64,000 nucleotides of DNA from Dryococelus australis (lineage: Eukaryota > Arthropoda > Insecta > Phasmatodea > Phasmatidae): contig CM056999.1 in the NCBI GenBank assembly GCA_029891345.1, positions 31,802,418-31,866,417 on the forward strand. Reading direction: 5' to 3'. This document shows, in pieces, positions 33,725 through 46,345 of the stretch (within the stretch, counting starts at the first letter, position 1; each line of letters begins with the position of its first letter). Under the pieces are notes generated by a model. That model made no database searches and was not told where the DNA came from. It saw only the letters and a program-made list of their open reading frames with translations. The position numbers were made by a program, and so were the translations under genes.

Positions 33725-34440
33725 AGATGGAAATACAATTCGCGGAAAATTATTTTATGTTATCGGGATCTTCAACCTAAGAGCAAATGCATCAAAATAA
33801 CACTCCCCGTTACGAAAATAACAGGTGTGGCAACCATCTTATTGCCGGCAACTTCGTTACCGTTGGGAATTATTATCGTTTGATACTGCTTTATTGAGCA
33901 GTATGACCTACTTAACAAAAGTGGCCTCCTTGTTGCAACTGCCGTTTAAAGTTTAAAGTGCACATAAAGATTCCGCTGCAGCGATACAGCGCCTCGTACG
34001 TAGGTAATACGTTTACAGGCTGTTCACGGTAAAATGAGCACTTTTGAAAGCCCTGCTTAAGATCTGCTTGTATACACGTTGTGTGTTCTTCCGCCTTATG
34101 TAAAATTAACATTGCTATGGGCCTCATCACATTATTCATGCGTTGATCATGTCAAACTGAGAAATTATTTGAAAACTAATACTGTACAAATCTGCTCATT
34201 TTTACACTTGCATGCATTAAAAAAATACAGAAAGCGAGAGAAATGATTTAAGTTATCACAAATGGTTATCTAACACTATTTGCTTGACGTTAATACATGT
34301 AACTACTTTCTTCTCCAACGTTACAAATTTTACTGGACACACGTCACTCATTGCGTCCGTTAAAATATATGCAGGTAGAGGCAGTGACTTTTTTCTAATG
34401 TTGATTTCAAAAGTGCTCACTTAATTGTGAACAGTCTTTA
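33725..34440 (+). repeat. Inverted duplication, left arm
   Basis: The reverse complement of this arm matches 36799-37430 at roughly 75-80% by eye. Shared landmarks include ATTCGCGGAAAATTATTTTA, AGAGCAAATGCA, TTGCCGGCAA, CCGCTGCAGCG and GCGCCTCGTA. The MITE at its right end is part of the duplicated unit. Confidence 0.78.
34014..34440. repeat. MITE family 1, copy 4 (long form)
   Basis: The left end ACAGGCTGTTCACGGTAAAA and right end ..TTTCAAAAGTGCTCACTTAATTGTGAACAGTCT form the family's inverted repeat. The interior matches copy 2. Confidence 0.72.
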
Positions 34441-34924
34441 CATGCCTGTATGGTAAGCTGTTGTCACCACAGTACAAACAATGGCGGAGGACATTTATTT
34501 CGTACTGTAAACCACCATTACCGTGCATTAAGAAGTCTACGATACGGCATCCGGCATTGTACTCCAGGCAACAGTCGGTGTGGGAATCCCTACATGTTCG
34601 TTAGCAAGCCCAACATTTTTTGTGGTCAAGCCTACTGTTTTAGTGTACGAAAAGGTTATAAATTATATTGAAATGTGTTACATTTACAAAACAAAAACAA
34701 ATATTCTCCATACGGTACTAATAATCTCAAAGTAGGTACTTTAATTTTAATATTGTCGTTACATTTTGCATGAAGTACGCAAAGGAAATTATATCACAAA
34801 TTACACTATTTCAGAATGATGGAAGTCAAAGCTGATTTAAGAGCTGATTCGTGATTCTATTAAACAAATATTCTGTTATAATATAGAGCAGACGATAAAT
34901 TATCATGTGAAATTCTAATGTTCG

Positions 34925-35165
34925 TAAGGGGCCGCGGTAATATAGTGGTCAGACTACTCGCCTCCCACCAAGGCGAACTGGATTCGATTTCCGTGGGGGT
35001 CACTTCCTTATTTCCGCATGTATCGATCGTGCTGGACGATTCCACTGGTCAGCGGGTTTTCTCGGGGTTATTTCGTTTTCCCCGCCCTTGCATTCCAGCG
35101 CTGCTCCATACTCACCTCGCTTCACCCTCCGACCTAGATGTTAAGAGCCGTCGAAATCTCTCCAC
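34925..35165 (+). repeat. tRNA-derived SINE
   Basis: The head GGCCGCGGTAATATAGTGGT, with ACTCGCCTCCCACCAAGGCG, resembles a tRNA with an A box. GGATTCGATTTCC serves as B box. The body GCGGGTTTTCTCGGGG and CCTTGCATTCCAGCGCTGCT recurs at 2640, 55035 and 57405. Transcribed, if ever, by RNA polymerase III. Confidence 0.7.
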
Positions 35166-36798
35166 TCCACTCCACACTCAAATGTTAGTAATTTTCATTA
35201 CCGTCTTAAGTGTAGTTATTACAATATAATGTTCGCGAAGGTTTATGTTGTTAATTAATAGGATCTAGAGATATAATTTTTTTTTTATATAAAATATGTT
35301 ATGAATAAACGTAAATCGGAATATCTCATTGTAACCAAGCATTTCTCATATCTGCAGAATAAATTTTCATGTGTGTACGCTGTGCGGGTCGATTAATGCG
35401 CAGATTTCTAAAACAATTCAAACCAATTGTGCTAGACTACGTGGTCCCATACCTTAGTCGCATTTCGGAGGCTGTTGCTTTGATCCCGACTGACTGCGCT
35501 CGGGATGTTAAAATCCAAATGGTTCTCTAGTCCTAGTAAAATAGCTGAATACGAAACATTCCCAGTTGCTCACTAATGAGATCTTAGTTACGCAGTTTAA
35601 GTGCACTTAAAGAGGTAAAATTAATTTCGGTTCAAAAATCCGAACTGAATTGCAACTGAGGACGCCAGGCACATTCTGCTCTGTCTCTTTATAATAAAAC
35701 CCAGTAGACTAGCAAACAAGGGAAAGTATGATTATAATTATTACACACACCGTGTACTATCTTCTGTATATGATCAGAAAGAACTATACTGTTTTATGAG
35801 CAGATGTTTGAGTCACGACTAAATCTTAATAAAGCAAGAGAGGAAATTTTCTCTAGGCCTAATCGATATACGCGTCATTGCCTGCCTTTATTATTTTACA
35901 AAAATATTTACAATTTTAAATAATATAATTTCTGCAGTTCCAGTTGATTAACACAACATAACGATATATTTTATTCCCTTACATATTTACAAGACAGCCT
36001 CATCTTGCTCTGAAGGGCCATATATACATTTAAGATTATTGCACAGACCACAGGGGTGAATACATGATGGTTTGCCTTAGGTGCCAATCCTTTGTGCGTT
36101 TACTTTAGTGTTACTGCATTTATTTATGGCACTCACCATGTTTAGGCATCTGTAGAAACGCCTTTGAAAGAGAGAGGGAGAGAGAGAGAGGAACTTTTTA
36201 TACAGACTTTAAAGGAATACTTTTAACTCGTCTCTTAGATTTCGCATAACGAAAATACGTGGTAAAAGGTGGACACCTGACTCTCCGCCAGCTTGTTTAG
36301 GCTTATTGATTTATCGTTAATTTGTAAAGCATCCTGTTACAATTGTTGATATGTCCTTGTGTATGTTAGCTTTTTATGTACACTAAAGGAGAAACACTAC
36401 AAGGTAACTGCCATGAGAACTGTTAGGGAACTGGGGATCGTACATGTTCCGCTTTACTGACTCTGACCACGAAGACTTCATGGGGCTAGTAGACGATGAG
36501 TGAAGTTTTTATCACTTTTCTATCAGTAGAATCTGCGGGCAACCATATCGTGAGTCCACACACGACCTCGTCTGGCCGTAAAGGACTTCTCTGGGCATTT
36601 ACATTGACTTTATCCATTGTCGAATATAAGCCTTAGAACGGAGCAAAGAAACAAAAAACCAGATAAATCCCAATTCAATGAACAACCATTAACTACGAAC
36701 TATAGACGAACCATCATTCAGCAGAACGACAGGCAACAAGTTGGACAGCCTGTTGCTCGATGCGTCATGTTCTCTTGACGCTTAGCTTCTTCTATATT
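35166..36798. other. Non-coding stretch
   Basis: No gene was recognised. A short (GA)n tract lies at about 36170-36191. Confidence 0.55.
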
Positions 36799-37430
36799 AA
36801 AGGCTGTTCGTGGTAAAGTGAGCACTTTTGAAATCAAACAAATAGAAGTCGCGGTTCTTAACTGCCTATATTTTAACTGGCTCACTGAGTGACATGCGCC
36901 CAGTAAAGTTGGTAATGATGGAGGGAAAGTAGTTCCATATCTTAACGTCAAATAAAAAGAGCTTGGCAACCATTTGTGAAAACAAATTATTTCTTTCGTT
37001 GCCTTTTTTTTTATCCATCGAAGTGTAAAAATTAACAGATTTGTAAAATATTAATTTCGCAGTTTCAATTGACGGATGCTTGAATAAAGTGATGAGGCCA
37101 ATGACAAGGGCGTATTGTGAACTTACGAGGCGCTGTACCGCTGCAGCGGAATCTAGCGGAATCTTTGTGTGCATTGTAAACGAAAACGGTGAGTCCTAGG
37201 CAGTTGCAACAAAGGGACCACTTTTGTTTAGTAGATCATACTACTCAATACACTAGCATCAAATGTTAATCATTCCCGAAGGTAACGAAATTGCCGGCAA
37301 TAAGAGGGTGGCCGCCTCTGTTATTTCCGTAACGGGGATTGTTACAACTGTGCATTTGCTCTTACGCTGAAGATCCCGACAGCATAAAACAATTTTCCGC
37401 GAATTGTATTTTCTTGCGCGTTATCTGGTG
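36799..37430 (-). repeat. Inverted duplication, right arm, with truncated MITE copy 5
   Basis: Matches the reverse complement of 33725-34440. The MITE's terminal repeat AGGCTGTTCGTGGTAAAGTG starts at 36801, but its other terminal ~85 bases are missing near 37115, where the sequence jumps directly into the flank (GCGTATTGTGAACTTACGAGG). The flank landmarks TTGCCGGCAA and CTCTTACGCTGAAGATCCCG follow. Confidence 0.78.
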
Positions 37431-37746
37431 GTCTCACTATTTAAAATTGAACATTTTAGTTTAATTATTAGTATCTGATAATTGGTAGACCATCGTGAAA
37501 TTTTTCAGGGAAGGATAAATTACAATGAAAAAATGACAACACGTCACAAAATGGACCTTCATGATAAGTTGCACATAGATATAGATGTTTTAAAATCAAC
37601 ACTGGTAATGCAACCATTACCACTGTTATATACGTGCCGTTTAAAAATATATATATATTGTATCAATTTTTTGTTACTGTGACAAAATCGCAGATATAAG
37701 TCACAGATATCTATGTGTCGCATGAACAAACAGTTGTCACAGATAT
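37431..37746. other. AT-rich non-coding gap
   Basis: Nothing was recognised. It separates the inverted-duplication arm from the GC-rich island. Confidence 0.5.
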
Positions 37747-38214
37747 TTGATCATACTGGTTAAGCTGGTCGGTACTCGTGACCCGGGCCTCGTGGTACGG
37801 CGAGGAGGCGACTCTGGGAGCGGAGTAACTATGGCCCGCGGCGCGCTCCGCGACGGGCAGCGAGAGCTTGGTCGTCATGACTCCCTCCCCAGCCCGCAGC
37901 TCCATTTCTTGGGTACGGCCCGCCTCCCCGGAGAGGCCGTGTCCAGCCACTCGAAGCCCCAGGGCCAGGGACGGCGGGGGCGCCGTATTGATCACGGGGA
38001 AACGGTATTCTTCCCCGAGCCTCCCCAGGGCATTTTAGTCATTGAGGGCAAGAGATTTCATTTCAGCACACCAGCTTCTGCACCTAATGAAGTGGCCGGC
38101 CATTCTTCTATCTCCTCGCTCCCTTACTCTTCCAATCCTCCGATGTTCGGGTTTTCGCTGTTGGAAAGCCAGGTGTATGTAGATAGCGATCGCGCTTTTG
38201 GAATCTCTCCCTAG
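37747..38214 (+). other. GC-rich island with an unrecognised 155-aa open frame
   Basis: 37.78-38.03 kb is strongly GC- and CpG-rich (ACCCGGGCCTCGTGG, CCGCGGCGCGCTCCGCGACG) in AT-rich surroundings. An open frame (ATG 37747, stop 38214) crosses it and encodes a Gly/Arg-rich, then Pro/Ser-rich sequence with no family resemblance. Another frame is open on the opposite strand, as GC-rich DNA often allows. It may be a host CpG island or exon, or a GC-rich repeat; I do not assign a function. Confidence 0.3.
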
Positions 38215-38949
38215 TTTCTGTTTTCAGCCCATCACGAATTCTGCTACATGCAGTGTTTCGTATTGTCTTGGAATTGCATCAACCAGCAGAGTAAATTGTC
38301 AAATTGTGACAAAGTTTAACGGGTTAAAACTATCCCACTACTTTTAAAGACATTACTTAACTTATTAGCCTCGAAATTTTATAAACACATTTGTTTCACT
38401 CTATACAAGGAATTTTAAAACCAGTAGATCAATAACACATTCCGCCTGCTTGCCTTTCTCGTGCGGAGCTGCAGTCCGATTACCGCCGCCCAATGTGGGT
38501 TTATGTTTTGTATAGGCGTGGAGTGTCGCGTAGTTAAACTAGCTTAGTGAGGACAAGGGGACAGCTTCCTGAGCGTGAAGTGAGGACGGTCTCAGTCAAC
38601 GACACGGTAGTGAGCTGTGTAACGGCCACCCAGTAGCCGCTGACCGTACGTTAGTACACCATGACACAAACTTATTTTTCTCAGAAAAGCAATACTCACA
38701 GCAACACTGAAACCCGAAACACGGCATATGAAATTACAGCGGTCTTGAAAAATCGGCTGTCAAGACATATAAGTATACGTAACCATTACTTTAGAAAACA
38801 CACAAAGTAAACCAAACGGAAATTTTTGTGCATTGATTATGCATTGGAAAGGAAACCCAAATATCTTGTCTCCTATCAGTTAATTGGTTTCAGGTCTATG
38901 AAAACTGTAATTAAAAGCTACTTGTTGTACTCAGTAGTACTATTTGTGT

Positions 38950-39172
38950 GCTGGATGTGGCGGGAGGAAGGGAGGGTGGGATGTGTTCACGTCTCGCCTG
39001 TAAACGGAACCAATGGCTCACTGAATCAGGAACGGGGTTTGAAGTGGCTATGACTTGTAGTAAATATCCAACTCCGACATTGCCTGGATGGAATTTGGAA
39101 AACCATGGTATACCGGCATCAGGACGGCCGACTGCGAGCATAGTGTCTTACCATTGTGCCACCATGCGGTCA
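38950..39172 (-). repeat. Candidate tRNA-derived SINE, second family
   Basis: On the minus strand GTGGCACAATGGTAAGACAC and GCTCGCAGTCGG look like a tRNA head. CATGGTTTTCCAAATTCCAT, CCAGGCAATGTCGGAG and AGCCACTTC follow in the order I know from a widespread insect SINE body. A plus-strand open frame (38948-39259) across it is coincidental. Confidence 0.45.
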
Positions 39173-41611
39173 TTCGGCAGGACTAAGTCCAAAAGATTTG
39201 TATTGTTTACGTTTTATTTCTTTCCGTCCTATCATGAAACAACAAGAGCTGAGGCTTAGGATCTTAAAATAACTTTTATATCGGTTTTTGCACCTAATAT
39301 GTAACGTTTTCAGTAGATTGGTCGTATTGTTTTATAGCTGTAGGTCTATTGCCTCACAATAAATACTTATTCCTAAGCCCACCATTCTAAAAAAATGAAG
39401 TGCAAATCATGAAAATTTCACATTATATTTCTTCCTTAACATGTCCTTTGTACCAAATTTAGTGGGGCTAAGTTAAATAGTTCCTAAGATATATGACTTA
39501 CAGCCTAAATATTTAGGAGGCACTATATCCCTCAAAATTATATAACTTATGCGAAAGATTATGAATAAGTAAATGTATTGCTGTCATCATCTACTGCGAA
39601 CGTACTCAGTTTAGCTTTTGTCAGTTGAATGGCTCCTCAGATACGGCACATTAATTTTTAAAATGCATAGGTTTTCCATTATGAGAAAATGTGTCAGCTG
39701 TGTTTAAATGGTACAAATATTATTAATCATCCGTAGTGTTACTGTTACGCCAAATTGGGTGGGATCATTTTAACAGTTCCTGAGATATAATATATAGCAT
39801 TAGTTTTAAGACTGCACTATCCCCAAGCGAAGCAGCTGGAATAGGCTAATATATAATTAAGTGGTCGTGTATTACTTCCTGGAGGCAAACTCCTCTTTGT
39901 TCATATTGTTCTACGTTTCCTGAGATATGGCGTATCACTAGGCGACAGAAAATTTCCCTCTTCTTTGAACGACATGCCAGACTTCAAACGCATTTACGTT
40001 TCTGTTACGTTTGCAATTGGATCGTAGTTTATTACACAAGCCATCGATAACACTGAGCTAATAGTAGTCATGCAATAGATCAATGTCCTAGTTGTTTAAA
40101 CGATCTTAATACGACGGGAAGATCGCTGGAAAACCGATTGAAGTCATTAGCCTACGTCATCACATGTCCGTGTTCATTGAATTTTAATAACTTTACTCTT
40201 ATTTTAGCTTAATTGATCGTATTTTCATGACATAAACAATCAAGATAGCGCAAACGCGAGTAAAATAACAACGTATAAATATTCGTTTAAGGGTCTGTAT
40301 AATGTATTTCTTTACTAAATTAAATTTAATATTTGTCTGAATAAATAAACTCTCTTCTAGTAGCTCAAAATATTAATAATAAGACAATTAATATAACTTT
40401 GAAAGTACGCCGACGTGACCTTGTAACATTGGTTTTACGTACATTTAACATTTTACGAGGACATGAACGAGGACACCCAACGCTGATTGGTGCACGTGAG
40501 CCTCTGACGTCACTGGTCCGCGGATCAGTGTCCCCGTGTCCTCAGTCCTCACAAAGTTCAATAACTTCATCAACTATTGTCCGCGTTCGGCGCCCGCTGT
40601 CTTTGCTACTCATGAGAAGAAAACAGGAAAAAGAATAACATTTGCTCGCGCGCACAAATTAAAAATAATGTCAAACAAAAATGAAAACACCCTCGAATGT
40701 ATACAAGAAAACCGAGATGAAATGTTAATTACTATGGTCCGCATTAAACAATCAATTTTTTTATATCAAACATGTAAACATAAAATAAAACTGAATGCAA
40801 AGTAAAAGCACGGGAATAAGTCGGTGAGATGGTGGGTTCCTACAGTAAGGAAATTGTAAATTGTTTTGTATAGCACAGTTGACGACAGGCAGTGAGGGAA
40901 TAGAGTGACATACTCCCCTTCAGTTTCAGAAACGTAAACGCGCATGTAAACATAAGAAATACCATTCGTAGAAAAGCAGCTTCGCTAATAACCCATGGTA
41001 TCTATTTTTTAAGTCTAAGTACCATGACTAAACATCCAAACTAGACAATCTCGCTAATTTAATTATCACAAACTAGGAGCCCACTATTAAATCTCAAGTA
41101 TAGCAACACGAAAACCGTTGCTGAATATAAAACAGTGAATATACTGCTGTCTGGTGGAGGTATTGGAAAGCTCTGCCGCAAACATCGCAATTGTGGACAG
41201 GTGTCTTTGTCCCCGATCGTTTGACGGTTATTTTGGTGTGGATGTCCTTGTTTACGTAAGGCCACAAGGACAATAATTGTAGATTTACTTTATTTTCCAC
41301 TAGGGTCCGTAACTGGCAGTTACAGACGTGTGTATGTTCACCAAGGAAAAAGTCCAATACTCCAAATATTCTGTTTTAAAGTCTTTAAAACAATTTATTA
41401 TCACCTTATGTAACTTATATACATGTTAGTAAATTACGTAAATTTCATATCTGTTAGTAACTGGTTATGTCTGGCGTCTCTTCGTCTAAGTGTAATAATA
41501 CTCAATTATCTGAACAGCTAAGTCTACTGCATGTCGTTCATACATCATATGCCTTACAGTAGCACATGTCACACTGAAATAAACACGTCCTTGTAAAGAA
41601 AATGTAATATC
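39173..41611. other. Non-coding stretch
   Basis: No gene was recognised. GAGATAT/AAGATAT words after TTCCT recur near 39480, 39778 and 39917, suggesting an old tandem repeat. A GC-richer patch lies at 40.47-40.60 kb. Confidence 0.5.
40505..40512. promoter_or_regulatory. CRE-type palindrome TGACGTCA
   Basis: A perfect cAMP-response-element palindrome lies 13 bases after an E-box-like CACGTG, in a local GC-rich patch. No transcript can be assigned, so function is speculative. Confidence 0.2.
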
Positions 41612-42528
41612 TGTTACGATTTGGATGCATACATACAACTTTACTTAACTCTGGATTGCCTACGCGTTTGAACCATTATTACAAATATAGTGAATCCCCA
41701 TTTTACAGAATCACAGAATTAGTAGTGAAACAGAACATTATCCATATTGTTACAAAATATATATGCAATAATTATGTTTTTATGCTCTCGCTGATGCGCA
41801 TCCCGCGCGAGCGAGTAAAAGTGGAAGACAACGTAGTTATATGATAGCGGCGGCGGCGGCAAGTCAAAATAATTTTTTTTAATGACATGCGAGCGAACCG
41901 CCTGTTACAAAAAGGAAGTTCACGCGATAATCATTTTGCAGCGCTTGTTACTGACCCTGGTTGTATTGAGTTTCTTCATTTATCTGAAGAATTTTCTAAT
42001 GGTGTGCTGCCCTAGTATCTCTAAACGTGTCTCTGGGTGCGTCGAACTTTCCAGGTCAAGACCAACAGAGTATAAATAAAGCGACGGGCCTCCAGATTGC
42101 AGTTGTTGAATGGATGAGTGGCTGAGTTCCTATAGCTAGACGACGAGCGGCGAGAGAAGTGACCTGCGGAAGGGAAATCTGCGACTGCGAGTATCAAGCA
42201 GTGAAGTGTACGGCTGGCAGGCTGGACTATTGGACTAGATGCGTGAGTGAAAGACATTGCAGATGATGATAACAGATAAACTGAACACGAGTTAATGATG
42301 AGTCTCCGTAACTGTAACCAAACAGAGACATTAAGCTGGACGTTAATTAGAGTTGAAATAGACATTAAATGTTGCACTCTCTGAGAAAGTGTAAAAGTGG
42401 AAATAGGTAATTTAATGCTGTAAATAATAGCTCTGTGATTAAATTAGAAATTAAATTTAGTTCATTTATTTATATTAAGTCCTCCATCCCTCACGAACTC
42501 AGATACGCCCCTTAGGCGTTTTGTAACA
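41612..42528 (+). repeat. Candidate solo LTR (Gypsy-like ends)
   Basis: Starts TGTTACGATTTGG and ends TTGTAACA, giving the TGTTAC/GTAACA terminal inverted repeat common in LTRs. A promoter-like GTATAAATAAAG sits at about 42071. The last 45 bases match the fragment ending at 990. No target duplication was found, and an alternative start (TGTTACAAAAAGG, 41903) exists. No internal coding region adjoins it. Confidence 0.45.
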
Positions 42529-43344
42529 AAATTCATTTAAAATGGTTATGTGAAGTGAATGTTTACGAAATAGTTTTAACTCTTATGAAGCTACGCACGG
42601 CATTAACAAATAACTTCAAAAGCGTTGGATTTAGTCAAAATAATTCTAATTTATATAGTAGTGAATATTTTGCAAAGAGAATTAAAGGTTTATATATAGC
42701 CTATTTTTTTTTTTCAAAATGGTATTTGCATTGATATGCCAGATTGTAATATTTATAACTGATGTTCTTATTACGCGAAACTTGAAATGTAACAGCAGAA
42801 CGTTAAATATGTTATTACGAAATCAATACCAAAAAAATTTTCAGCAATAGCTTACTAAAAAATTTAATCGTATATCAATACCAGATTGCAAAACGCGAAA
42901 ACAAAAGGAAATGTTACATCATTGCGTATATTTTTGGCCGCTGAAGTAATTAAATAAAACACCAGACATTCTGGGGAATTGTTGTTTAATTTTTATTTTT
43001 GTGGACACGCGTAATTTAAGTGTTTTTGTTCTATTATTTGTTACTATTACCCACTGGGATGTTGGATGAGGTCATCCGATTCTATTATTGCGGTGAGTGT
43101 TGTTTAATTCTGGTACCAAATAACTATATAAATATCATACTGCACTCCAAATATCTCGTACGTTAAAATATTCTAACTTAATTAATTAAAACGCGTTAAA
43201 AATATCTACAGTAACGAAAACTTCACATTCATTTTAATTAATACCAGTTAATCAACAATAATCTGGCCAATTTTTTACTTTTCTTTACGTCTGAACATTA
43301 TCAAGACTTTGCTTAGTGTATATTAAAATGCTGGGGTTCGGGGA
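42529..43344. other. Non-coding stretch
   Basis: No gene was recognised. A 5' LTR of the following Copia element could be expected here but was not identified. Confidence 0.5.
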
Positions 43345-44010
43345 GGGGGAAATCGACGTTTCGGCCACATGGAAGTACAAAGTGCAATGGAAGACATTGA
43401 AGGAAGTTTAACAAGACCATATGTCGCAGGTCCAAATGCTAAACAAGATGAAGTGACTGTATAATATTAATTTAGACAAATTCAAACAAGCCATTAGTAT
43501 TACTTTATTAGTTTTTGCTACACGTATACCTGAAGTGGCTCTGGACAAAGTAATGTGACTTTTAACAGCTTGTGAAGTGTGGTTGGAACTTCACAAACTC
43601 TTTGATGGACTAAGTGAAAATAAAATATATAAAATCTGCTTGGAATTTTTCAGGTTAAGAAGAAAGTAGTAATGATGTAGCTACATATATGTCAAAATCG
43701 AGAAATTTGTGAGCTTCCAAGTTTCTTATTGTTTGCAAAATTCTGGAAGCTTTGCCAGAAGAATTTTTCTTTCACATCAAGTTGGAAGTTAATAAATAAA
43801 AGTGAAAGGACTGTTGAAAATCTCACTTATCAGCTTTGTGCTTTCAAAAGTGTGATAATAATAAAAAGCACTAAGTCATGCCATGAGACTTTAGCTGTAA
43901 ATATTAAGATAGCTAAAAGTTATTCAACATCTGTAGATGTAGAAAGAGTTGTCAAGTCAAGTATTCGCTGTATTACTGTAAAGAAGTTGTACGCGTAGTT
44001 CGAAAAAGTC
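43345..44010 (+). pseudogene. Copia gag, decayed
   Basis: Seen in alternating frames: ATWKYKVQWKTL, TRPYVAGPNA, LLTACEVW, SENKIYKICLEFFRLR, then KILEALPEEFF and SERTVENLTYQLCAF. These are typical of the UBN2-type Copia gag. Many stops; no intact start. Confidence 0.8.
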
Positions 44011-46345
44011 CAAAGTGGATAGTAGATGAAAAATCACCTAAGCTTAAATCTTGTAATAATGTAGACACAGCCAAGGTTAGCATATCTCTTATGACCGCAA
44101 CTGCATGCCTACAGTCTAATAGCACTGATAAATATAATTGGTAGGTAGGTAATGGAGCCCCTTATTATGTTACGAATCAGAAGGATGTGTTTACATATTT
44201 TAAAAGGTTTGACAGCCTATAATGTGTCAACACAGCCGATGAAAACTCTGTTAGAGCTGCAGGCAAGGGTACAGTTATAATATAAGTTTATGTCAATGGA
44301 ACATCGAGAAAATACAACTCTGTGATGTTCGCTACGTCGCAAAGTTAAGTAGAAGTATATTTTCATATTTAGTTGTGCAAGATAGAAATGCAGATAAAGA
44401 GTTTATTTCTACTTTCAAGAAGTGCTATTTCCAAAACACCGGAAATTTGAACTGGATTGGAATTCGAAATATATATGGTGGTCTTTTAAAAGTTTTGCTA
44501 AGAAGCAAGTACCACTATATCGGGGGGAAAAAAACATGCTTCGACATTATTACAAAAAAACTGGATAATCAAACCAAGAAAAATTTGTGGAAAAGAAGCC
44601 TGAAGTTAAACACCTAAGTATTATTGGTTCTCCTAGCTATGGTTGTATTTTAATGCAGCAGAGAAGGAAAATGAAAAGAAGGCTGAGAAAAGTATTCTAA
44701 CTGGATATGAAGTAGTTAATGGCTACAGAATATAGTGAAAAAAAAAAACAACAGTTTCTTTCGATTACAACATGGTTTTGAAGAGAAGCCATTAACTGGT
44801 AAGGGTACTACCACAGGAAATCTTAGACAACTGAAGAATGAAAGTGAAAATGACAAAGACTTACCAGAATAAAAATTCAAAGACATTGAAGAACTAGAGA
44901 AATCGAGAGAGCAAGACCTGGACCACAATAATAGGAAAGAGGAAGATAGGATGGAGCTTTGAGATCATTCGAATATTCACTATCCCACAAGACTTGATGA
45001 CAAAGTAATAAAAGCAATTAATTATGTGACGAACTGAAGGAACCATGTACGTATTGCAAGAAAATAAGACATAACCTCTGGAAATGTTACTAACAGGGAA
45101 GAAAGCTATTCCATGCAAATGGGTTTACAGAATCAAGACAAATCATGATTATTCATGGGAGAGGTACAAGATAAGACTAGTCATCAAGGGCTACTCCCAA
45201 TGTAAAGGTTATGGCTATGACATATTAATTAGCCCAGTTGCTAAATCAGGCACTATCCAATTATTGCTTAGTATAGCTACGAGTGAAGGCATTTCTTTAA
45301 GATATTTCTATGTCTCGACTGCGTTCTTTTATGGTGAGCTTGAACATTGAATCTAAACGGAGCTGCCTGAAGTATATAACGATGAGTGAGGTCGAGTAGG
45401 AAGACTTCACGAAGACCTATATGGACTGAAGCAAGCTTTCAGATGTTGGAACAAAAAATTTGGCAGCTAACTAGAGAAACAAGTTTTTAAAATTAGTGAT
45501 GGTGATACTTGTTTGTTCACAATAAATATTGGATGTACAGAAATCATAAATGATCTGTATGTTAATGAGGGACTTGTGACTGCTAAATAATGTAAACTAA
45601 CTGGATGAATTTATAACAATTTTACAAAGCGAGATTAAGGTTAAAATAGACGACGTGGTAAGCACTGATAAAAGTAAATTTCCCTATAAAAAGTTGTGGG
45701 CGCTTTGATGTAGGCCTACCTTATGAAAGGAACAAAGCTTTATTTTGCTCGTGCAGTTGGAGTAGCGTCGCGTACATTGGAAACAACATATAGTGACATA
45801 CTTTTGGTAAAAAGAATATTGCGATACATCAGAGGTAATATGGACTATGGCATAATATACAAGAGGAGCTACAAAAGAAGGATCCTAGAGAGCTACAGTG
45901 ATGCAAGTCTATATGGTGATCAGACGATTGGAAGATATGTAACAGGAGTTGTTTCTTACTATGCAGACGGAGCTAGCTCCTGGTTGAGTCAAAGGCAGAC
46001 ATAACTATCACTCTCTAAGACTGAAGCAGAGGTGGTTGCAGCTTGTGAAGCCGCAAGAGAATTGGCTTGACCTAAATGTCTCTCCTCAGGAATAGTGGAA
46101 CTGACTAGACTTTCAGATATGCAGGTAGACAATGCGCCAACTATCAGACTTGCGGAGAACCCATAATACCATCGCCGAACTTAACACATAATTTGTGAGA
46201 GAACTGGTTACTAAAGACGAGATTGGCATTAGTAGAAAAGTAACAACTGAGCATCAAGTGGCAGATGTGACGACTAAACCAATTCACGTGTCAAAGACAA
46301 GACTTCTAAGTTTGTGTAACAGGGTGGTGGTTATTCTTGTTTAAC
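44011..46345 (+). pseudogene. Copia pol (integrase, reverse transcriptase, RNase H), decayed
   Basis: A protease/integrase-side segment shows VGNGAPYYVTNQKDVF and VRAAGKGTVI (44.15-44.28 kb). The reverse transcriptase shows GKKAIPCKWVYRIKTNHD and KIRLVIKGYSQCKGYGYD then VAKSGTIQLLLSIA (45084-45350), and later RLHEDLYGLKQAFRCW (~45.42 kb). The C-terminal part has DILLVKRILRYIRGNMDYGI and ESYSDASLYGD for RNase H (45723-46004), then VDNAPTIRLAENP and TTEHQVADVTTKPIHVSK near 46.3 kb. Multiple stops and frame changes throughout. Catalytic residues of the RT box were not located. Confidence 0.87.

Larger units (their letters stand above)
43345..46345 (+). mobile_element. Copia (Ty1-type) LTR retrotransposon, decayed
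   Basis: Gag, then integrase/RT, then RNase H remnants occur in Copia order on the plus strand, all broken. Near 46356-46368 a purine tract GTGAGGGAAAG precedes TGTTGATGC, which looks like a polypurine tract and the start of a 3' LTR. No matching 5' LTR was seen, so the left end is truncated or diverged. Confidence 0.85.
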
